Assembly: GCA_022649305.1 (NCBI GenBank)
Contig: JALCNW010000026.1
Coordinates: forward strand, 1 to 51,749
DNA: 51,749 nt
Direction of reading: 5' to 3'
Source: Enterobacter sp.
GTDB taxonomy: Bacteria > Pseudomonadota > Gammaproteobacteria > Enterobacterales > Enterobacteriaceae
Shown here in pieces: positions 1 to 9,618 of the stretch (its first letter is position 1; each line of letters begins with the position of its first letter). Below the pieces are notes generated by a model. It did not search any database. It was given only the letters and a program-made list of their open reading frames with translations, and was not told where the DNA came from. Both the position numbers and the translations under genes were made by a program.

Positions 1-114
1 GCGGCTTTAGCGCGGTGGTCCCACCTGACCCCATGCCGAACTCAGAAGTGAAACGCCGTAGCGCCGATGGTAGTGTGGGGTCTCCCCATGTGAGAGTAGG
101 GAACTGCCAGGCAT
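1..114 (+). rRNA. rrf: 5S ribosomal RNA, 5' end cut by the window
   Basis: The sequence matches the enterobacterial 5S rRNA from about base 7 to its 3' end; only about six bases of the 5' strand of the terminal helix lie outside the window. The 3' strand CTGCCAGGCAT is present at 104-114. It is followed by tRNA-Asp and dkgB, which is the layout of the rrnH operon end in E. coli (rrfH, aspU, dkgB), so this is the distal end of an rRNA operon read on the + strand. Confidence 0.95.
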
Positions 115-167
115 CAAATTAAGCAGTGAACCGGGGCATTAAACCGGGAGTTGTAGAAGTCTTCGGT

Positions 168-244
168 GGAGCGGTAGTTCAGTCGGTTAGAATACCTGCC
201 TGTCACGCAGGGGGTCGCGGGTTCGAGTCCCGTCCGTTCCGCCA
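168..244 (+). tRNA. aspU: tRNA-Asp (anticodon GTC)
   Basis: This is a 77-nt cloverleaf with an encoded CCA end, anticodon GTC in the CCTGTCACG loop, and a T-arm GGTTCGAGTCC. It lies 53 bp after the 5S gene, so it is the distal tRNA of the rRNA operon and is co-transcribed with it. The second tRNA-Asp at 8440-8516 has the same sequence over its full length. Confidence 0.97.
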
Positions 245-253
245 CTTATTAAG

Positions 254-283
254 AGCCCTGAGCTAACGCTCAGGGCTTTTTTT
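254..283 (+). terminator. Factor-independent terminator of the rRNA operon
   Basis: A 10-bp perfect stem (AGCCCTGAGC with GCTCAGGGCT) with a TAAC loop is followed directly by a run of seven T. It lies 10 bp after tRNA-Asp and would end the rRNA operon transcript. Confidence 0.9.
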
Positions 284-407
284 ATGCTTATCATAATATT
301 ATTGCTTTAGACGCAAAAATCCTCTGCTATATTCGATCTTTTTTCATAAAACATCATCGGTAATACTTCTCTGTAGATAACAAACACCATGTATAGAGAG
401 GAATTCA

Positions 408-1211
408 ATGACCATCCCTGCATTTGGCCTCGGCACTTTTCGCCTGAAGAATGATATCGTCATCGCATCTGTAAAAACCGCTTTAGAGTTAGGCTATCGC
501 ACCATCGATACAGCACAAATATACGACAACGAAGCCGCTGTAGGTCAAGCGATTGAAGAAAGCGCGATACCACGTACCGAGCTATTCATCACCACGAAGA
601 TCTGGATTGAAAACCTCAGCAAAGAAAAGTTGATCCCAAGCCTAAAGGACAGCCTGAGGAAGTTGCGTACCGACTACGTGGATCTGGCTTTAATCCACTG
701 GCCGTCGCCAGCAGATACCGTTCCTGTTGAGGAGTTCATGCAGGCGTTACTGGAAGCAAAAAAAGAAGGGCTAACGCGGGAAATTGGCGTTTCCAACTTC
801 ACTATCCCACTGATGGAAAGAGCTATTGCTTCAGTGGGTGCGGAAAATATAGCTACTAATCAGGTTGAACTGTCTCCATTCCTGCAAAATCGTAAAGTTG
901 TTGACTGGGCAAAAGAGCATGGAATTCATATTACGTCATACATGACGCTGGCTTATGGTAAGGCTCTAAAAGACGCAGTGATTATGCGTATCGCAGATAA
1001 ATACAATGCAACTGCTGCGCAGGTTATTCTGGCATGGGCAATAGGTGAAGGCTATGCAGTTATCCCATCATCGACCAAACGCGAAAATCTGGCGAGCAAT
1101 ATGTTGGCATTGGATCTCAAACTGGACGACGAAGACAAAAAAGCGATCGCCAAGCTGGAGTGTAACGATCGCCTGGTTAGCCCAGAGGGTTTAGCTCCAG
1201 ACTGGGATTGA
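408..1211 (+). CDS. dkgB: 2,5-diketo-D-gluconate reductase B (aldo/keto reductase)
   Basis: A 267-residue single-domain aldo/keto reductase, the same length as E. coli DkgB (YafB), which sits in the same place after rrnH. The family uses NADPH to reduce 2,5-diketogluconate and small aldehydes such as methylglyoxal in the cytosol. The catalytic tetrad can be read: D34 and Y39 in DTAQIYDN, K64 in TTKIW and H97 in LIHWP. The late NADPH-binding segment [10 protein letters not shown] is also present. The start is ATG after AGAGGAATTCA. It converges with yafC across a perfect palindrome. Family and name are secure; the physiological substrate is not settled. Confidence 0.95.
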   Translation: MTIPAFGLGTFRLKNDIVIASVKTALELGYRTIDTAQIYDNEAAVGQAIEESAIPRTELFITTKIWIENLSKEKLIPSLKDSLRKLRTDYVDLALIHWPSPADTVPVEEFMQALLEAKKEGLTREIGVSNFTIPLMERAIASVGAENIATNQVELSPFLQNRKVVDWAKEHGIHITSYMTLAYGKALKDAVIMRIADKYNATAAQVILAWAIGEGYAVIPSSTKRENLASNMLALDLKLDDEDKKAIAKLECNDRLVSPEGLAPDWD

Positions 1212-1222
1212 TTGCCTTCCTC

Positions 1223-2125
1223 TTACAGCTCCCGCGGGAGCTGTTTAATATGCTCGCTAAGAAAATCAATAAAGGCACGAATACGCGTGCTCACCGCTCG
1301 GTCGCTGTAATAGACCGCACTGAATGGCATCTCCACAGGCAGACGCTTATCAACCATCAACTCGATAAGCTCACCTTTCGCTAATTCCTTATTAATCATA
1401 TAGTCAGACAAACAAGCAATACCGTTTCCGCTTAGACACAGCTGCTTAAGTGTCTCTCCACTATTAGAGGATAACCCACTGGTTATCTCGTGAAGTTGAC
1501 CATCACTGCAGGCAATTGGCCAGGTGTTAAGCGATACCGGTTCAGTAAAACCCAAGCAAATATGATCTTTAAGATCATCTATCGTCTCCGGTTTTCCAAA
1601 GCGTTCAATATAATCTGGCGCGGCGATAATTTTCCTGTAACTGGTGAAAAGCGGACGTGCGCGTAGGCTAGAATCCGTCAGCGTACCGGCACGAATAGCC
1701 ACGTCGACCTTACGTTCAATCAGATTGATAAAGGTTTCAGACGAGACAAGCGAAAGCGTCATTTCCGGGTAACGTTCACGAAAAGGTTTAATGAGTGGCA
1801 TCAGAAAATGCAAAACAACCGGTGTAGCGGCATCAATTCGTAATAGCCCACGCGGCGTGCTACGCGTCTCCATGATCTCCGTCTCTGCGGCGGCCATCTC
1901 CTGCAAGATTGACTGCACACGGCGGAAGTAACGTTCACCTTCTTCCGTCAGGCTCAATTGTCGCGTAGTTCGGTTGAGTAAACTGACTCCAAGCTTCATT
2001 TCGAGTTTTTTGACCGATCGGCTTATCGCTGAATTTGCCTGACCTAATTGCTCCGCAGCACGGCTAAAACTGCCACTTTCTACGACGGATACGAAGATTG
2101 TTAGCTCTTCCGACGTTGCTTTCAT
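1223..2125 (-). CDS. yafC: LysR-family transcriptional regulator YafC
   Basis: A 300-residue LysR-type regulator. An N-terminal winged helix-turn-helix covers about residues 5-65 ([18 protein letters not shown] is the helix-turn-helix core), and a periplasmic-binding-like effector domain covers about 90-295. It closely resembles E. coli YafC (304 residues) and has the same neighbours, dkgB and yafD. Its effector and targets are not known to me. LysR genes often act on a divergent neighbour, and yafD diverges here across 279 bp, but nothing visible proves that link. The C-terminal codons run through the palindrome shared with dkgB. Confidence 0.92.
   Translation of the reverse strand: MKATSEELTIFVSVVESGSFSRAAEQLGQANSAISRSVKKLEMKLGVSLLNRTTRQLSLTEEGERYFRRVQSILQEMAAAETEIMETRSTPRGLLRIDAATPVVLHFLMPLIKPFRERYPEMTLSLVSSETFINLIERKVDVAIRAGTLTDSSLRARPLFTSYRKIIAAPDYIERFGKPETIDDLKDHICLGFTEPVSLNTWPIACSDGQLHEITSGLSSNSGETLKQLCLSGNGIACLSDYMINKELAKGELIELMVDKRLPVEMPFSAVYYSDRAVSTRIRAFIDFLSEHIKQLPREL
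1226..1243. repeat. 18-bp perfect palindrome at the dkgB/yafC convergence
   Basis: CAGCTCCCG and CGGGAGCTG form an uninterrupted perfect palindrome at the 3' end of both converging genes, inside the last codons of yafC. The RNA from either strand can fold into a hairpin. On the + strand it is followed by TTTAATA, a weak T-tract. It is a plausible shared terminator, but the missing loop and short T-run keep this uncertain. Confidence 0.5.
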
Positions 2126-2347
2126 TATTGCACCACCTGCAAAATTCTGGATGTATTTTGATAATTTTTGTTATTTAAGCATTGTGAATAGTTCATGTCA
2201 TCAATAATCCGGAAGCCAAAGACGTCAAAGTCGTTCAAATTTACCGGCCGTGTGGAGCTGGGATAAGTTGTAGTAAGTGCTTGCTTACAAAACTGGAAAC
2301 AGGTTTCTCAGTAATTGCGTTGAAAGTGTGAGCTAAAGTCCCTATAA

Positions 2348-3205
<858 letters not shown>

Positions 3206-3214
3206 TGGTGTGTC

Positions 3215-3236
3215 AGGTCTGCCGTGGGGCAGGCCT
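3215..3236 (+). repeat. Short hairpin between yafD and yafE
   Basis: AGGTCTGCC pairs with GGCAGGCCT (one G-T wobble) around a GTGG loop just after the yafD stop codon. There is no T-run, so it may be an mRNA-end or processing hairpin rather than a full terminator. Confidence 0.4.
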
Positions 3237-3280
3237 ATGTAGGTACTGCCCTTTATTTCAATTAACCAAAGGACAGTACG

Positions 3281-4051
3281 ATGACAACACACTCCCATCA
3301 TGACAACGTTGAAAAACAATTTGGCTCCCAGGCGAAGGCCTACTTAACCAGCGACGTGCACGCTTCTGGTCGAGATCTTGACCGTCTGAGTAAACGTCTG
3401 GAGGCATTTCCGCAGACGCATGTTCTGGATTTGGGATGTGGTGCGGGGCATGCGAGCTTTGTCGCAGCACAGCAGGTTGATCAGGTGACGGCCTATGACT
3501 TATCCAGCCAAATGCTTGAGGTTGTTAGTCATGCGGCCAGAGAAAAAGGACTGAACAACGTCACGACCCGACAGGGCTATGCCGAATCGTTGCCATTTGC
3601 TGATGAATCCTTTGATGTCGTAATTAGCCGTTACTCTGCCCATCATTGGCATGATGTCGGCCAGGCCTTGCGGGATGTCAAACGCGTGCTCAAACCAGGC
3701 GGGATTTTCATCATCATGGATATCATGTCGCCAGGACACCCGGTACGAGATGTTTGGTTGCAGACAGTCGAAGCGCTGCGCGATACCTCGCATGTCCGCA
3801 ACTATTCCAGTGGGGAGTGGTTCTCGTTGATCGCCGAGGCAGGATTGATTGCGCGGTCATTGACCACCGATCGTTTGCCGCTGGAATTCAGTTCGTGGAT
3901 CGCGCGTATGCGTACGCCAGATATATTAAGCCAGGCGATTAGGATGTACCAGGAGAGTGCCTCAGCGGAAGTGAAGTCATATTTCGAAGTGCAGGCGGAT
4001 GGATCATTCACCAGCGATACGATCCTGGCTGAAGCGCAAAAAGCAGCATGA
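3281..4051 (+). CDS. yafE: Class I SAM-dependent methyltransferase YafE
   Basis: A 256-residue methyltransferase of the UbiE/Methyltransf_11 type. SAM-binding motif I is VLDLGCGAGHAS at about residues 47-58. The acidic residue that holds the SAM ribose follows in TAYDLSSQML, and a motif near LKPGGIFIIMD marks the fourth strand of the Rossmann fold. The place between yafD and mltD is that of yafE in E. coli. A purine-rich AAAGGACAGTACG precedes the ATG. No substrate is evident. It shares a bidirectional terminator with mltD. Confidence 0.88.
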   Translation: MTTHSHHDNVEKQFGSQAKAYLTSDVHASGRDLDRLSKRLEAFPQTHVLDLGCGAGHASFVAAQQVDQVTAYDLSSQMLEVVSHAAREKGLNNVTTRQGYAESLPFADESFDVVISRYSAHHWHDVGQALRDVKRVLKPGGIFIIMDIMSPGHPVRDVWLQTVEALRDTSHVRNYSSGEWFSLIAEAGLIARSLTTDRLPLEFSSWIARMRTPDILSQAIRMYQESASAEVKSYFEVQADGSFTSDTILAEAQKAA

Positions 4052-4054
4052 TCA

Positions 4055-4085
4055 AAAAAGGCACCGAGAAAATCGGTGCCTTTTT
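4055..4085. terminator. Bidirectional terminator between yafE and mltD
   Basis: GGCACCGA and TCGGTGCC form a stem with a GAAAA loop, flanked by AAAAA on the left and TTTTT on the right. It can therefore end both converging transcripts. Confidence 0.9.
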
Positions 4086-4103
4086 AACAGATGGATTGTG
4101 CTA

Positions 4104-5471
4104 TCAGGAATCTGGCGTAGCACTGTTCTTCACAAACAGTGTCAACTGGTCGCCTGGTTGCAGATTGCCGGTATCATCGTTCCAGCGCATGACATCTTTG
4201 ATGTTAACGCCATGAGTCTTCGCAATACTGGACAGTGAATCACCTTTACGTACGCGATAAGTAATACTATCGCTGTTACGGGCAAGACGCTGCGCGCTGC
4301 TACCTGCACCTACAGTCAGATTTTGACCTACTTTCAGATTCGAACTACGCAGATTATTCCACTGCTGCAGATCTTTAGCATTCACACCGAGGCGTGATGC
4401 AATACCTGAAAGCGTATCACCTGAACGAACCTTATAGCTACGGCTGCTAACGGATGAGACGTCTGCAATCAGCGTAGACTGAACGGCAGCGATTTCACCC
4501 GAGGCCAGGGACTCTCGTAACTGTTCTGCATGCTTCTGCGGAACCAGCACGTACTGAGGCCCATTGGCACCCAGCGTTGAGCCCTTAACGCCTGCATTAA
4601 AGGTCTTGAGCTTCTTAACAGGAATACCCGTCATATCAGCAACCTGTTTCATCTCTACAGGGCTACTGAGGCTTACTCTCGCCAGTGCTCGACTTTCGTC
4701 GGACGACGGCAGTTGTACGCCATAACGTTTGCTGTTTTTGAGAATATCGCTCAAAGCCAGCATTTTTGGTACGTAAAGCTTGGTTTCCTGTGGCAGTGAG
4801 AGCGACCAAAAATCTGTGGATTTCCCACGCGCTTTATTGGCTTTCATTGCCTTCAGTACACGACCTTCGCCGCTATTATACGCTGCGACAGTTAACAACC
4901 AGTCGCCGTCAAACATCTTGTTCAGACGTTGCATCATGTCGAGAGCGGCAGTCGTCGAAGCGACTACATCACGACGCGCATCGTAGCTGCGAGTCTGTTT
5001 CAATCCATAATTGCGCCCGGTGCTCGGAATGATCTGCCAAATGCCTGCGGCATTGGCACCAGACGTCGCGTGCGGGTCAAAAGCGCTCTCCACTATGGGT
5101 AGTAGTACCAGTTCCATAGGCATGTTACGTTTCTTAACTTGCCCTGCTATCCAGTACATATACGGCTCTGCCCGTAAAGTTACATCGTGGAGATAGCTCT
5201 TATTTCTTAAATACTTCTGTTTCTGATCGCGAATCCGGTTGTTTTCCGGAATTCCCATCTTCAGCTCGTCACTTATAGAGGCCCACAAGTCTTGATCCTG
5301 CGCGAATGACGTCCCATTGTCCATCCATCGCGCCTGACTTATAAACTTCCCTGCTTCCCCTTGACCAGCTGCAGAAAGGCTCTGTGCGTGCTGTTGAACA
5401 TTGCCAGCGTTTTGAGACGACTGGCACCCAACAAGCAGGACAGAGGCGAGTAATATCGCTTTTGCCTTCAT
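4104..5471 (-). CDS. mltD: Membrane-bound lytic murein transglycosylase D
   Basis: A 455-residue outer-membrane lipoprotein. The signal peptide ends in the lipobox LVGC with lipidated Cys16. The SLT domain spans about residues 100-250; the catalytic Glu is E128 in IVESAFDP, followed by the family motifs AAGIWQI and AAYNSGEGRV. Two LysM peptidoglycan-binding repeats close the protein (about 346-389 and 406-449, both opening Y-V-R-x-G-D-(T/S)-L-S). MltD cleaves glycan strands with formation of 1,6-anhydro-muropeptides. The gene lies upstream of the oppositely ended yafE and next to gloB, as in E. coli. Confidence 0.96.
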   Translation of the reverse strand: MKAKAILLASVLLVGCQSSQNAGNVQQHAQSLSAAGQGEAGKFISQARWMDNGTSFAQDQDLWASISDELKMGIPENNRIRDQKQKYLRNKSYLHDVTLRAEPYMYWIAGQVKKRNMPMELVLLPIVESAFDPHATSGANAAGIWQIIPSTGRNYGLKQTRSYDARRDVVASTTAALDMMQRLNKMFDGDWLLTVAAYNSGEGRVLKAMKANKARGKSTDFWSLSLPQETKLYVPKMLALSDILKNSKRYGVQLPSSDESRALARVSLSSPVEMKQVADMTGIPVKKLKTFNAGVKGSTLGANGPQYVLVPQKHAEQLRESLASGEIAAVQSTLIADVSSVSSRSYKVRSGDTLSGIASRLGVNAKDLQQWNNLRSSNLKVGQNLTVGAGSSAQRLARNSDSITYRVRKGDSLSSIAKTHGVNIKDVMRWNDDTGNLQPGDQLTLFVKNSATPDS

Positions 5472-5542
5472 GTGTGTGTCAATAGTTGCTTAAAAGACGA
5501 GCGATGATAACGGCGAATTTTTGAAAAGGCAACCCGCAATTG

Positions 5543-6298
5543 TCAGAAGTTATCTTTCTTTGACCTTAACCATGCAAAACGTTGCTCAGGTTGTTGCAAC
5601 TTTGTTTCTTGGTTAATTTTATCAATTAAATCAATATCATTAACTCTTAAGAATAAATTTATTTTACGCTCATTTTTCAGAATAACGGGCAGTGTTTTTT
5701 GTTTTTTTGCCCGTAACTCATTCACTTTGTGGTAATAATCATTAATTGCGGGATCCTCCGGGAGGATGCTCTTAGCAAACTTCATATTTGCTAATGTGTA
5801 TTCATGCGCACAGCAAATGATTGTCTCCTCTGGTAACGCGTTAATCTTCTGGAATGACTGATACATCTGCTCTGCTGTGCCCTCGAAGAGTCTGCCGCAT
5901 CCGCCAGAGAAAAGCGTGTCACCACAAAAAAGATAAGGGAAACTGAAGAAACAAATATGTCCTGAAGTGTGACCCGGTGTAGCAAATACAGAAAATTCCC
6001 ACCCAAGTATGAGGATATTTTCGCCCTCTTCGACTACTTGCGTGGTCCCCTTGTTTTGTGTCTCGGCGGGGCCATATACCTTCAATTCAGGGAATCTGGC
6101 ACGCAGAGCAGGAACGCCACCCACATGATCGTTGTGATGATGAGTGAGTAGAATCGCCTCTGGCTGCCAGCCATTTTCATCAATAGCCTTCATAATCGGT
6201 GCCGCTTCACCAGGGTCGACGATAATACAGCGACGTTCACCGTCGACTAAAACCCAGATGTAATTGTCCTGAAACGCGGGAATACTGATAAGATTCAT
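5543..6298 (-). CDS. gloB: Hydroxyacylglutathione hydrolase (glyoxalase II)
   Basis: A 251-residue metallo-beta-lactamase-fold enzyme, the same length as E. coli GloB. It hydrolyses S-lactoylglutathione to D-lactate and glutathione, the second step of methylglyoxal detoxification in the cytosol. The binuclear metal motif THHHNDH is at residues 52-58 (H53, H55, D57, H58), and later ligands appear in [14 protein letters not shown] and CAHEYT. It diverges from yafS with only 28 bp between starts, so the two promoters must lie close or overlap the genes. It shares a theme with dkgB, which can also reduce methylglyoxal. Confidence 0.96.
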   Translation of the reverse strand: MNLISIPAFQDNYIWVLVDGERRCIIVDPGEAAPIMKAIDENGWQPEAILLTHHHNDHVGGVPALRARFPELKVYGPAETQNKGTTQVVEEGENILILGWEFSVFATPGHTSGHICFFSFPYLFCGDTLFSGGCGRLFEGTAEQMYQSFQKINALPEETIICCAHEYTLANMKFAKSILPEDPAINDYYHKVNELRAKKQKTLPVILKNERKINLFLRVNDIDLIDKINQETKLQQPEQRFAWLRSKKDNF

Positions 6299-6326
6299 AA
6301 ATTACCTCTCAAAGCGAAGCGGGTGT

Positions 6327-7052
6327 TTGATGAAACCGGCAAGGATACCTCAGATTGTCTCGGCACCGGAACATTGGGCAGAACTGCCTAAAGGTGAATA
6401 CTTTCGTGCAGCGCTTGAACAGCAGCTTAAGCCATGGTTCGCCAAAATGTATGGTTTTCACCTGCTTAAAATTGGCAATCTGAGTGCAGAAATCAACACC
6501 GAGAGCTGTGCTATCTCTCATCAGGTCAACGTCTCGCTTGGGGGGCAGCCGATACAGGTCAAAGCCGATCCCTTGCATTTGCCGTTTGCTGAAAAGTCGG
6601 TTGATGCTTGCCTGCTGGCAAACACGCTTCCCTGGTGTAGCGATCCACACCGCCTGTTGCGTGAGGCCGACCGTGTATTGATCGATGATGGCTGGCTCAT
6701 TCTGAGCGGCTTCAATCCGATGAGCCTGATGGGCCTACGGAAACTGGTACCGGTCATTCGCCGTAAACCGCCGTATAACAGCCGCATGTTTACGTTCACG
6801 CGCCAGCTGGACTGGCTCTCATTATTGAATTTTGAGGTGATGTATCACAGCGGTTTTCAGGTCATCCCCTGGACGCAACAAGGCGGGAAAATGCTCACTA
6901 CGCATTTTCCGGCATTAGGCTGTATGCAGCTGATTGTGGCGCGCAAGCGGACCATTCCCCTAACGCTCAATCCTATGAAGCAGAGTAAAGCAAAATCCCC
7001 GATTCGCCAGGCTGTTGGCGCGACACGTCACTTTCGCGAGCCGCGAGATTAA
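6327..7052 (+). CDS. yafS: Putative SAM-dependent methyltransferase YafS
   Basis: A 241-residue protein of the Methyltransf_11 type, close in length to E. coli YafS (240). The central segment [21 protein letters not shown] resembles the post-I region of class I methyltransferases, and a late [14 protein letters not shown] strand fits the fold. The glycine-rich motif I is poorly preserved, so SAM binding is not certain from sequence alone. The last four bases overlap the end of rnhA, which is on the other strand. Function unknown. Confidence 0.88.
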   Translation: MMKPARIPQIVSAPEHWAELPKGEYFRAALEQQLKPWFAKMYGFHLLKIGNLSAEINTESCAISHQVNVSLGGQPIQVKADPLHLPFAEKSVDACLLANTLPWCSDPHRLLREADRVLIDDGWLILSGFNPMSLMGLRKLVPVIRRKPPYNSRMFTFTRQLDWLSLLNFEVMYHSGFQVIPWTQQGGKMLTTHFPALGCMQLIVARKRTIPLTLNPMKQSKAKSPIRQAVGATRHFREPRD

Positions 7053-7516
7053 GATTCCGGCTTATAACCGACATCATCCTGGGTGGGACTCATTGCGGCG
7101 TTGCGCGCGAGTTCATCGCAGCGTTCGTTTTCAGGATGTCCCGAGTGACCCTTCACCCATTCCCAGCTGATTTGATGTTGGCTTAACGCCGCATCCAGCC
7201 GCTGCCAAAGGTCGACATTCTTGACGGGTTTTTTCTCTGCCGTTTTCCATCCCCGCTTCTTCCAGTTATGGATCCACTGAGTGATTCCCTGGCGTACATA
7301 CTGACTGTCGGTGCTGAGCACAACGTCGCAATGTTCTTTTAATGCTTCCAGAGCCACAATGGCCGCCATCAACTCCATGCGGTTGTTGGTGGTCAGGCGA
7401 TAGCCCTCGCTGAACAATTTTTCGTGTTGGCGATAACGTACAATGGCACCATAACCTCCAGGTCCAGGGTTGCCGAGGCACGATCCATCGGTGAAAATTT
7501 CTACCTGTTTACGCAT
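7049..7516 (-). CDS. rnhA: Ribonuclease HI
   Basis: A 155-residue RNase HI that degrades the RNA strand of RNA:DNA hybrids and removes R-loops. The longest reading frame would extend 37 residues upstream into the divergent dnaQ side; I chose the internal ATG because it gives exactly the E. coli length and N-terminus ([12 protein letters not shown]). The active-site carboxylates are D10, E48 (NNRMEL), D70 (STDSQ) and the Asp of ERCDELA near 134. It is divergent from dnaQ across 64 bp, the classical rnhA-dnaQ arrangement, and overlaps yafS by 4 bp at the 3' ends. Confidence 0.97.
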   Translation of the reverse strand: MRKQVEIFTDGSCLGNPGPGGYGAIVRYRQHEKLFSEGYRLTTNNRMELMAAIVALEALKEHCDVVLSTDSQYVRQGITQWIHNWKKRGWKTAEKKPVKNVDLWQRLDAALSQHQISWEWVKGHSGHPENERCDELARNAAMSPTQDDVGYKPES

Positions 7517-7580
7517 CTCTGGTAGACTTCCTTTAATTTGAAACGACAAGTATTCGACAAGTCTGACATAAATGACCGAT

Positions 7581-8309
7581 ATGAGCACTGCAATTACACG
7601 ACAGATCGTCCTTGATACCGAAACCACCGGTATGAATCAGATCGGCGCGCACTATGAAGGGCACAAGATCATTGAGATCGGTGCTGTCGAAGTGATCAAT
7701 CGCCGCCTGACCGGCAATAACTTCCACGTTTACCTCAAGCCCGATCGGCTGGTGGATCCGGAAGCGTTTGGCGTTCACGGTATTGCGGATGAGTTTCTGA
7801 TAGACAAGCCGACCTTCGCGGAGGTCGCCGATGAGTTCATGGAGTACATCAGTGGCGCTGAGCTGGTCATCCATAACGCTTCGTTTGATATCGGCTTTAT
7901 GGACTACGAGTTTAGCAAGCTGAATCGCGGCATTCCGAAAACGAATACCTTTTGTAAAGTGACCGATAGCCTGGCGCTGGCGAGGAAGATGTTCCCCGGC
8001 AAGCGTAACAGCCTCGATGCACTTTGCTCTCGTTATGAAATAGACAACACTAAACGCACGCTGCACGGCGCACTGCTCGATGCCCAGATTCTGGCCGATG
8101 TTTATCTGACCATGACCGGTGGACAAACTTCCATGGCATTCAGTTCAGAAAACGACGCCCAGCAGCAGGGAAGTACCGGAATTCAGCGCGTAGTACGTCA
8201 AGCCAATCGTCTGCGGGTGATTTTAGCCAGCGATGAAGAGCTGCTTAACCACGAATCGCGTCTTGATTTGGTTCAGAAGAAGGGCGGCAGCTGCCTGTGG
8301 CGAGCCTAA
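7581..8309 (+). CDS. dnaQ: DNA polymerase III epsilon subunit (3'-5' proofreading exonuclease)
   Basis: A 242-residue proofreading subunit of DNA polymerase III. I use the second ATG (MSTAITRQ), which matches the E. coli N-terminus; an in-frame ATG at 7572 would add three residues. The DEDDh exonuclease motifs are visible: D12 and E14 in [16 protein letters not shown], and the HGALLDA segment holding the catalytic His and Asp. A polar, Gln/Ser/Asn-containing linker near residues 180-200 leads to the C-terminal tail GGSCLWRA that contacts the alpha subunit. It is divergent from rnhA. Confidence 0.97.
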   Translation: MSTAITRQIVLDTETTGMNQIGAHYEGHKIIEIGAVEVINRRLTGNNFHVYLKPDRLVDPEAFGVHGIADEFLIDKPTFAEVADEFMEYISGAELVIHNASFDIGFMDYEFSKLNRGIPKTNTFCKVTDSLALARKMFPGKRNSLDALCSRYEIDNTKRTLHGALLDAQILADVYLTMTGGQTSMAFSSENDAQQQGSTGIQRVVRQANRLRVILASDEELLNHESRLDLVQKKGGSCLWRA

Positions 8310-8384
8310 ATCATCGGGTCACGCTGATTAATGCAGCGCATGGGTGAAATTTGCAGCAAATGATTCAAATATTGAGAAAAAGCG

Positions 8385-8413
8385 TTGACGAGATCAAAGG
8401 CTAACCTTAATAT
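8385..8413 (+). promoter_or_regulatory. Sigma-70 promoter of the second tRNA-Asp
   Basis: TTGACG at 8385-8390 and TAATAT at 8408-8413 are separated by exactly 17 bp and lie 26 bp before the mature tRNA. Both hexamers differ from consensus at one or two positions, as expected for a strong stable-RNA promoter. Confidence 0.85.
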
Positions 8414-8439
8414 TCGCATCGTTCCCGAGGGAACACAGT

Positions 8440-8516
8440 GGAGCGGTAGTTCAGTCGGTTAGAATACCTGCCTGTCACGCAGGGGGTCGCGGGTTCGAGT
8501 CCCGTCCGTTCCGCCA
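8440..8516 (+). tRNA. aspV: tRNA-Asp (anticodon GTC), second copy
   Basis: A 77-nt tRNA identical to the copy at 168-244, with encoded CCA. It stands alone after dnaQ with its own promoter and a hairpin behind it, the position of aspV in E. coli. In this genome the accessory block starting at 8899 follows it, so the tRNA marks a variable site. Confidence 0.97.
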
Positions 8517-8521
8517 CATTA

Positions 8522-8553
8522 GAAAGCCTGAATCAGAAATGATTCAGGCTTTC
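8522..8553 (+). terminator. Terminator hairpin after the second tRNA-Asp
   Basis: A 14-bp perfect stem (GAAAGCCTGAATCA with TGATTCAGGCTTTC) closes a GAAA tetraloop, five bases after the tRNA. The T-tract behind it is interrupted (GTCATTTC), so termination may be partial. Confidence 0.75.
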
Positions 8554-8898
8554 GTCATTTCAGCCCTCGCTTCTTTCTTATTTTACCTCCGTAATTAGTT
8601 AACAAAAAGTTAATGCCAATAGTGCAATTAATTAACAATTGTTCGTTTATGGTGCATCCATTGCCCTTTTATTGTGCAATTTTGTTAATCAATTCTTTCT
8701 TAATCATTTCCCTATGTAACATTTCTGTAAAAATAATCCTCTCTTAATCATCGACTTACTTATGGTTTCTCAGAAAATTCCTGAACCAATGTCTAATTGG
8801 TTCAGGAATTGCTTAATCATTAGGGCAATAAGTATTTATCTATATCAATAACTTATTGTTAATAAAAATAAAGTAATGATGACAGCAGGCGAACCAAT
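8554..8898. other. AT-rich intergenic region before the GntR-ABC operon
   Basis: About 345 bp without a credible gene on either strand, much richer in A and T than its neighbours. It should contain the promoter of the GntR-ABC-GGT operon. The only clear structure I see is the inverted repeat at 8776-8810. No insertion-sequence ends or integrase remnant were recognised. Confidence 0.6.
8776..8810. repeat. 15-bp perfect inverted repeat upstream of the GntR regulator
   Basis: AATTCCTGAACCAAT at 8776-8790 and ATTGGTTCAGGAATT at 8796-8810 pair without mismatch around a five-base spacer. It ends 88 bp before the regulator ATG. No T-run follows. It could be an operator for the GntR-type regulator, an RNA hairpin, or the end of a short transcript. 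Confidence 0.65.
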
Positions 8899-9618
8899 AT
8901 GGAAAAACCGTCACGGTTTCTGGCAAATTCCAGTACCGCGCTTGAGCAGTTGCGCGGTCTTATCCACCAGCATGAGTCAACACCAGGCAATCCGCTGCCC
9001 ACTGAACGTGAGTTAGCGGAAACACTCGGCGTAGGACGACGTGAAGTTCGTCGTGCGCTGGACGTGCTGGAGGAGGAGGGGCGTATCTGGCGCAAGCAGG
9101 GCAAAGGGACCTTCATTGGTCCCGCTGCGCCTGTTGAACCGCTGGCCCTTCAGGGTCTGGTTCAGCAAACCAATTTGCTGGAAGTCATGGAGGCTCGTCT
9201 ACAGCTCGAACCCGGCTTAGCCCGGCTTGCGGCACTGCGTGCCACCAGGGAAAACCTCGCGCTGATGCAGCGTATGCTGGAACGCATCAATAAGGTCAGC
9301 CCGGATGACCGCGACCTCAACGAACTCTGGGATAGCGCTTTTCACCGCGCGATTGCCGAGGCTGCCGGTAATCGCTTGATGCTCGGATTATTCGATGCCA
9401 TTGACGCCGTCAGGCGCGACCCCGGTTGGCAGCATCTTCGTGAGCTGGCCCGAACGCCCGAACGCGTCGATCACTACAACGATCATCACGACAAAATCAT
9501 GATGGCGATAATCAATCGCCAGCCTAACGAAGCCGCCGCCGCTATGCGCGAGCATCTGCTCACCCTGCAAACCGCCCTGATTCAGGCCATCAACCTTGAG
9601 GATGATTCCCTGCTATGA
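8899..9618 (+). CDS. GntR/FadR-subfamily transcriptional regulator
   Basis: A 239-residue regulator. The winged helix-turn-helix lies at about residues 15-75 (LPTERELAETLGVGRREVRRALDVL), and the all-helical FCD effector domain at about 90-228. The FCD metal site looks intact: D145 and H149 in WDSAFHR, H196 in DHHDK and H219 in REHLL, so it probably senses a small carboxylate or amino-acid-like ligand through a metal. Its stop codon overlaps the start of the first ABC ATPase (ATGA), so regulator and transporter are translationally coupled and the operon is probably autoregulated. The ligand is unknown; a gamma-glutamyl compound or its product is my inference from the operon. Confidence 0.88.
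   Translation: MEKPSRFLANSSTALEQLRGLIHQHESTPGNPLPTERELAETLGVGRREVRRALDVLEEEGRIWRKQGKGTFIGPAAPVEPLALQGLVQQTNLLEVMEARLQLEPGLARLAALRATRENLALMQRMLERINKVSPDDRDLNELWDSAFHRAIAEAAGNRLMLGLFDAIDAVRRDPGWQHLRELARTPERVDHYNDHHDKIMMAIINRQPNEAAAAMREHLLTLQTALIQAINLEDDSLL

Noticed and set aside
7517..7627. N-terminal extension of 37 residues for RNase HI
   Set aside because: The extra part runs into the start of dnaQ on the other strand and has no counterpart in the family; the internal ATG gives the standard 155 residues.
8776..8810. Terminator of the second tRNA-Asp
   Set aside because: It lies 260 bp after the tRNA, has no T-run, and a hairpin at 8522 already does this job.
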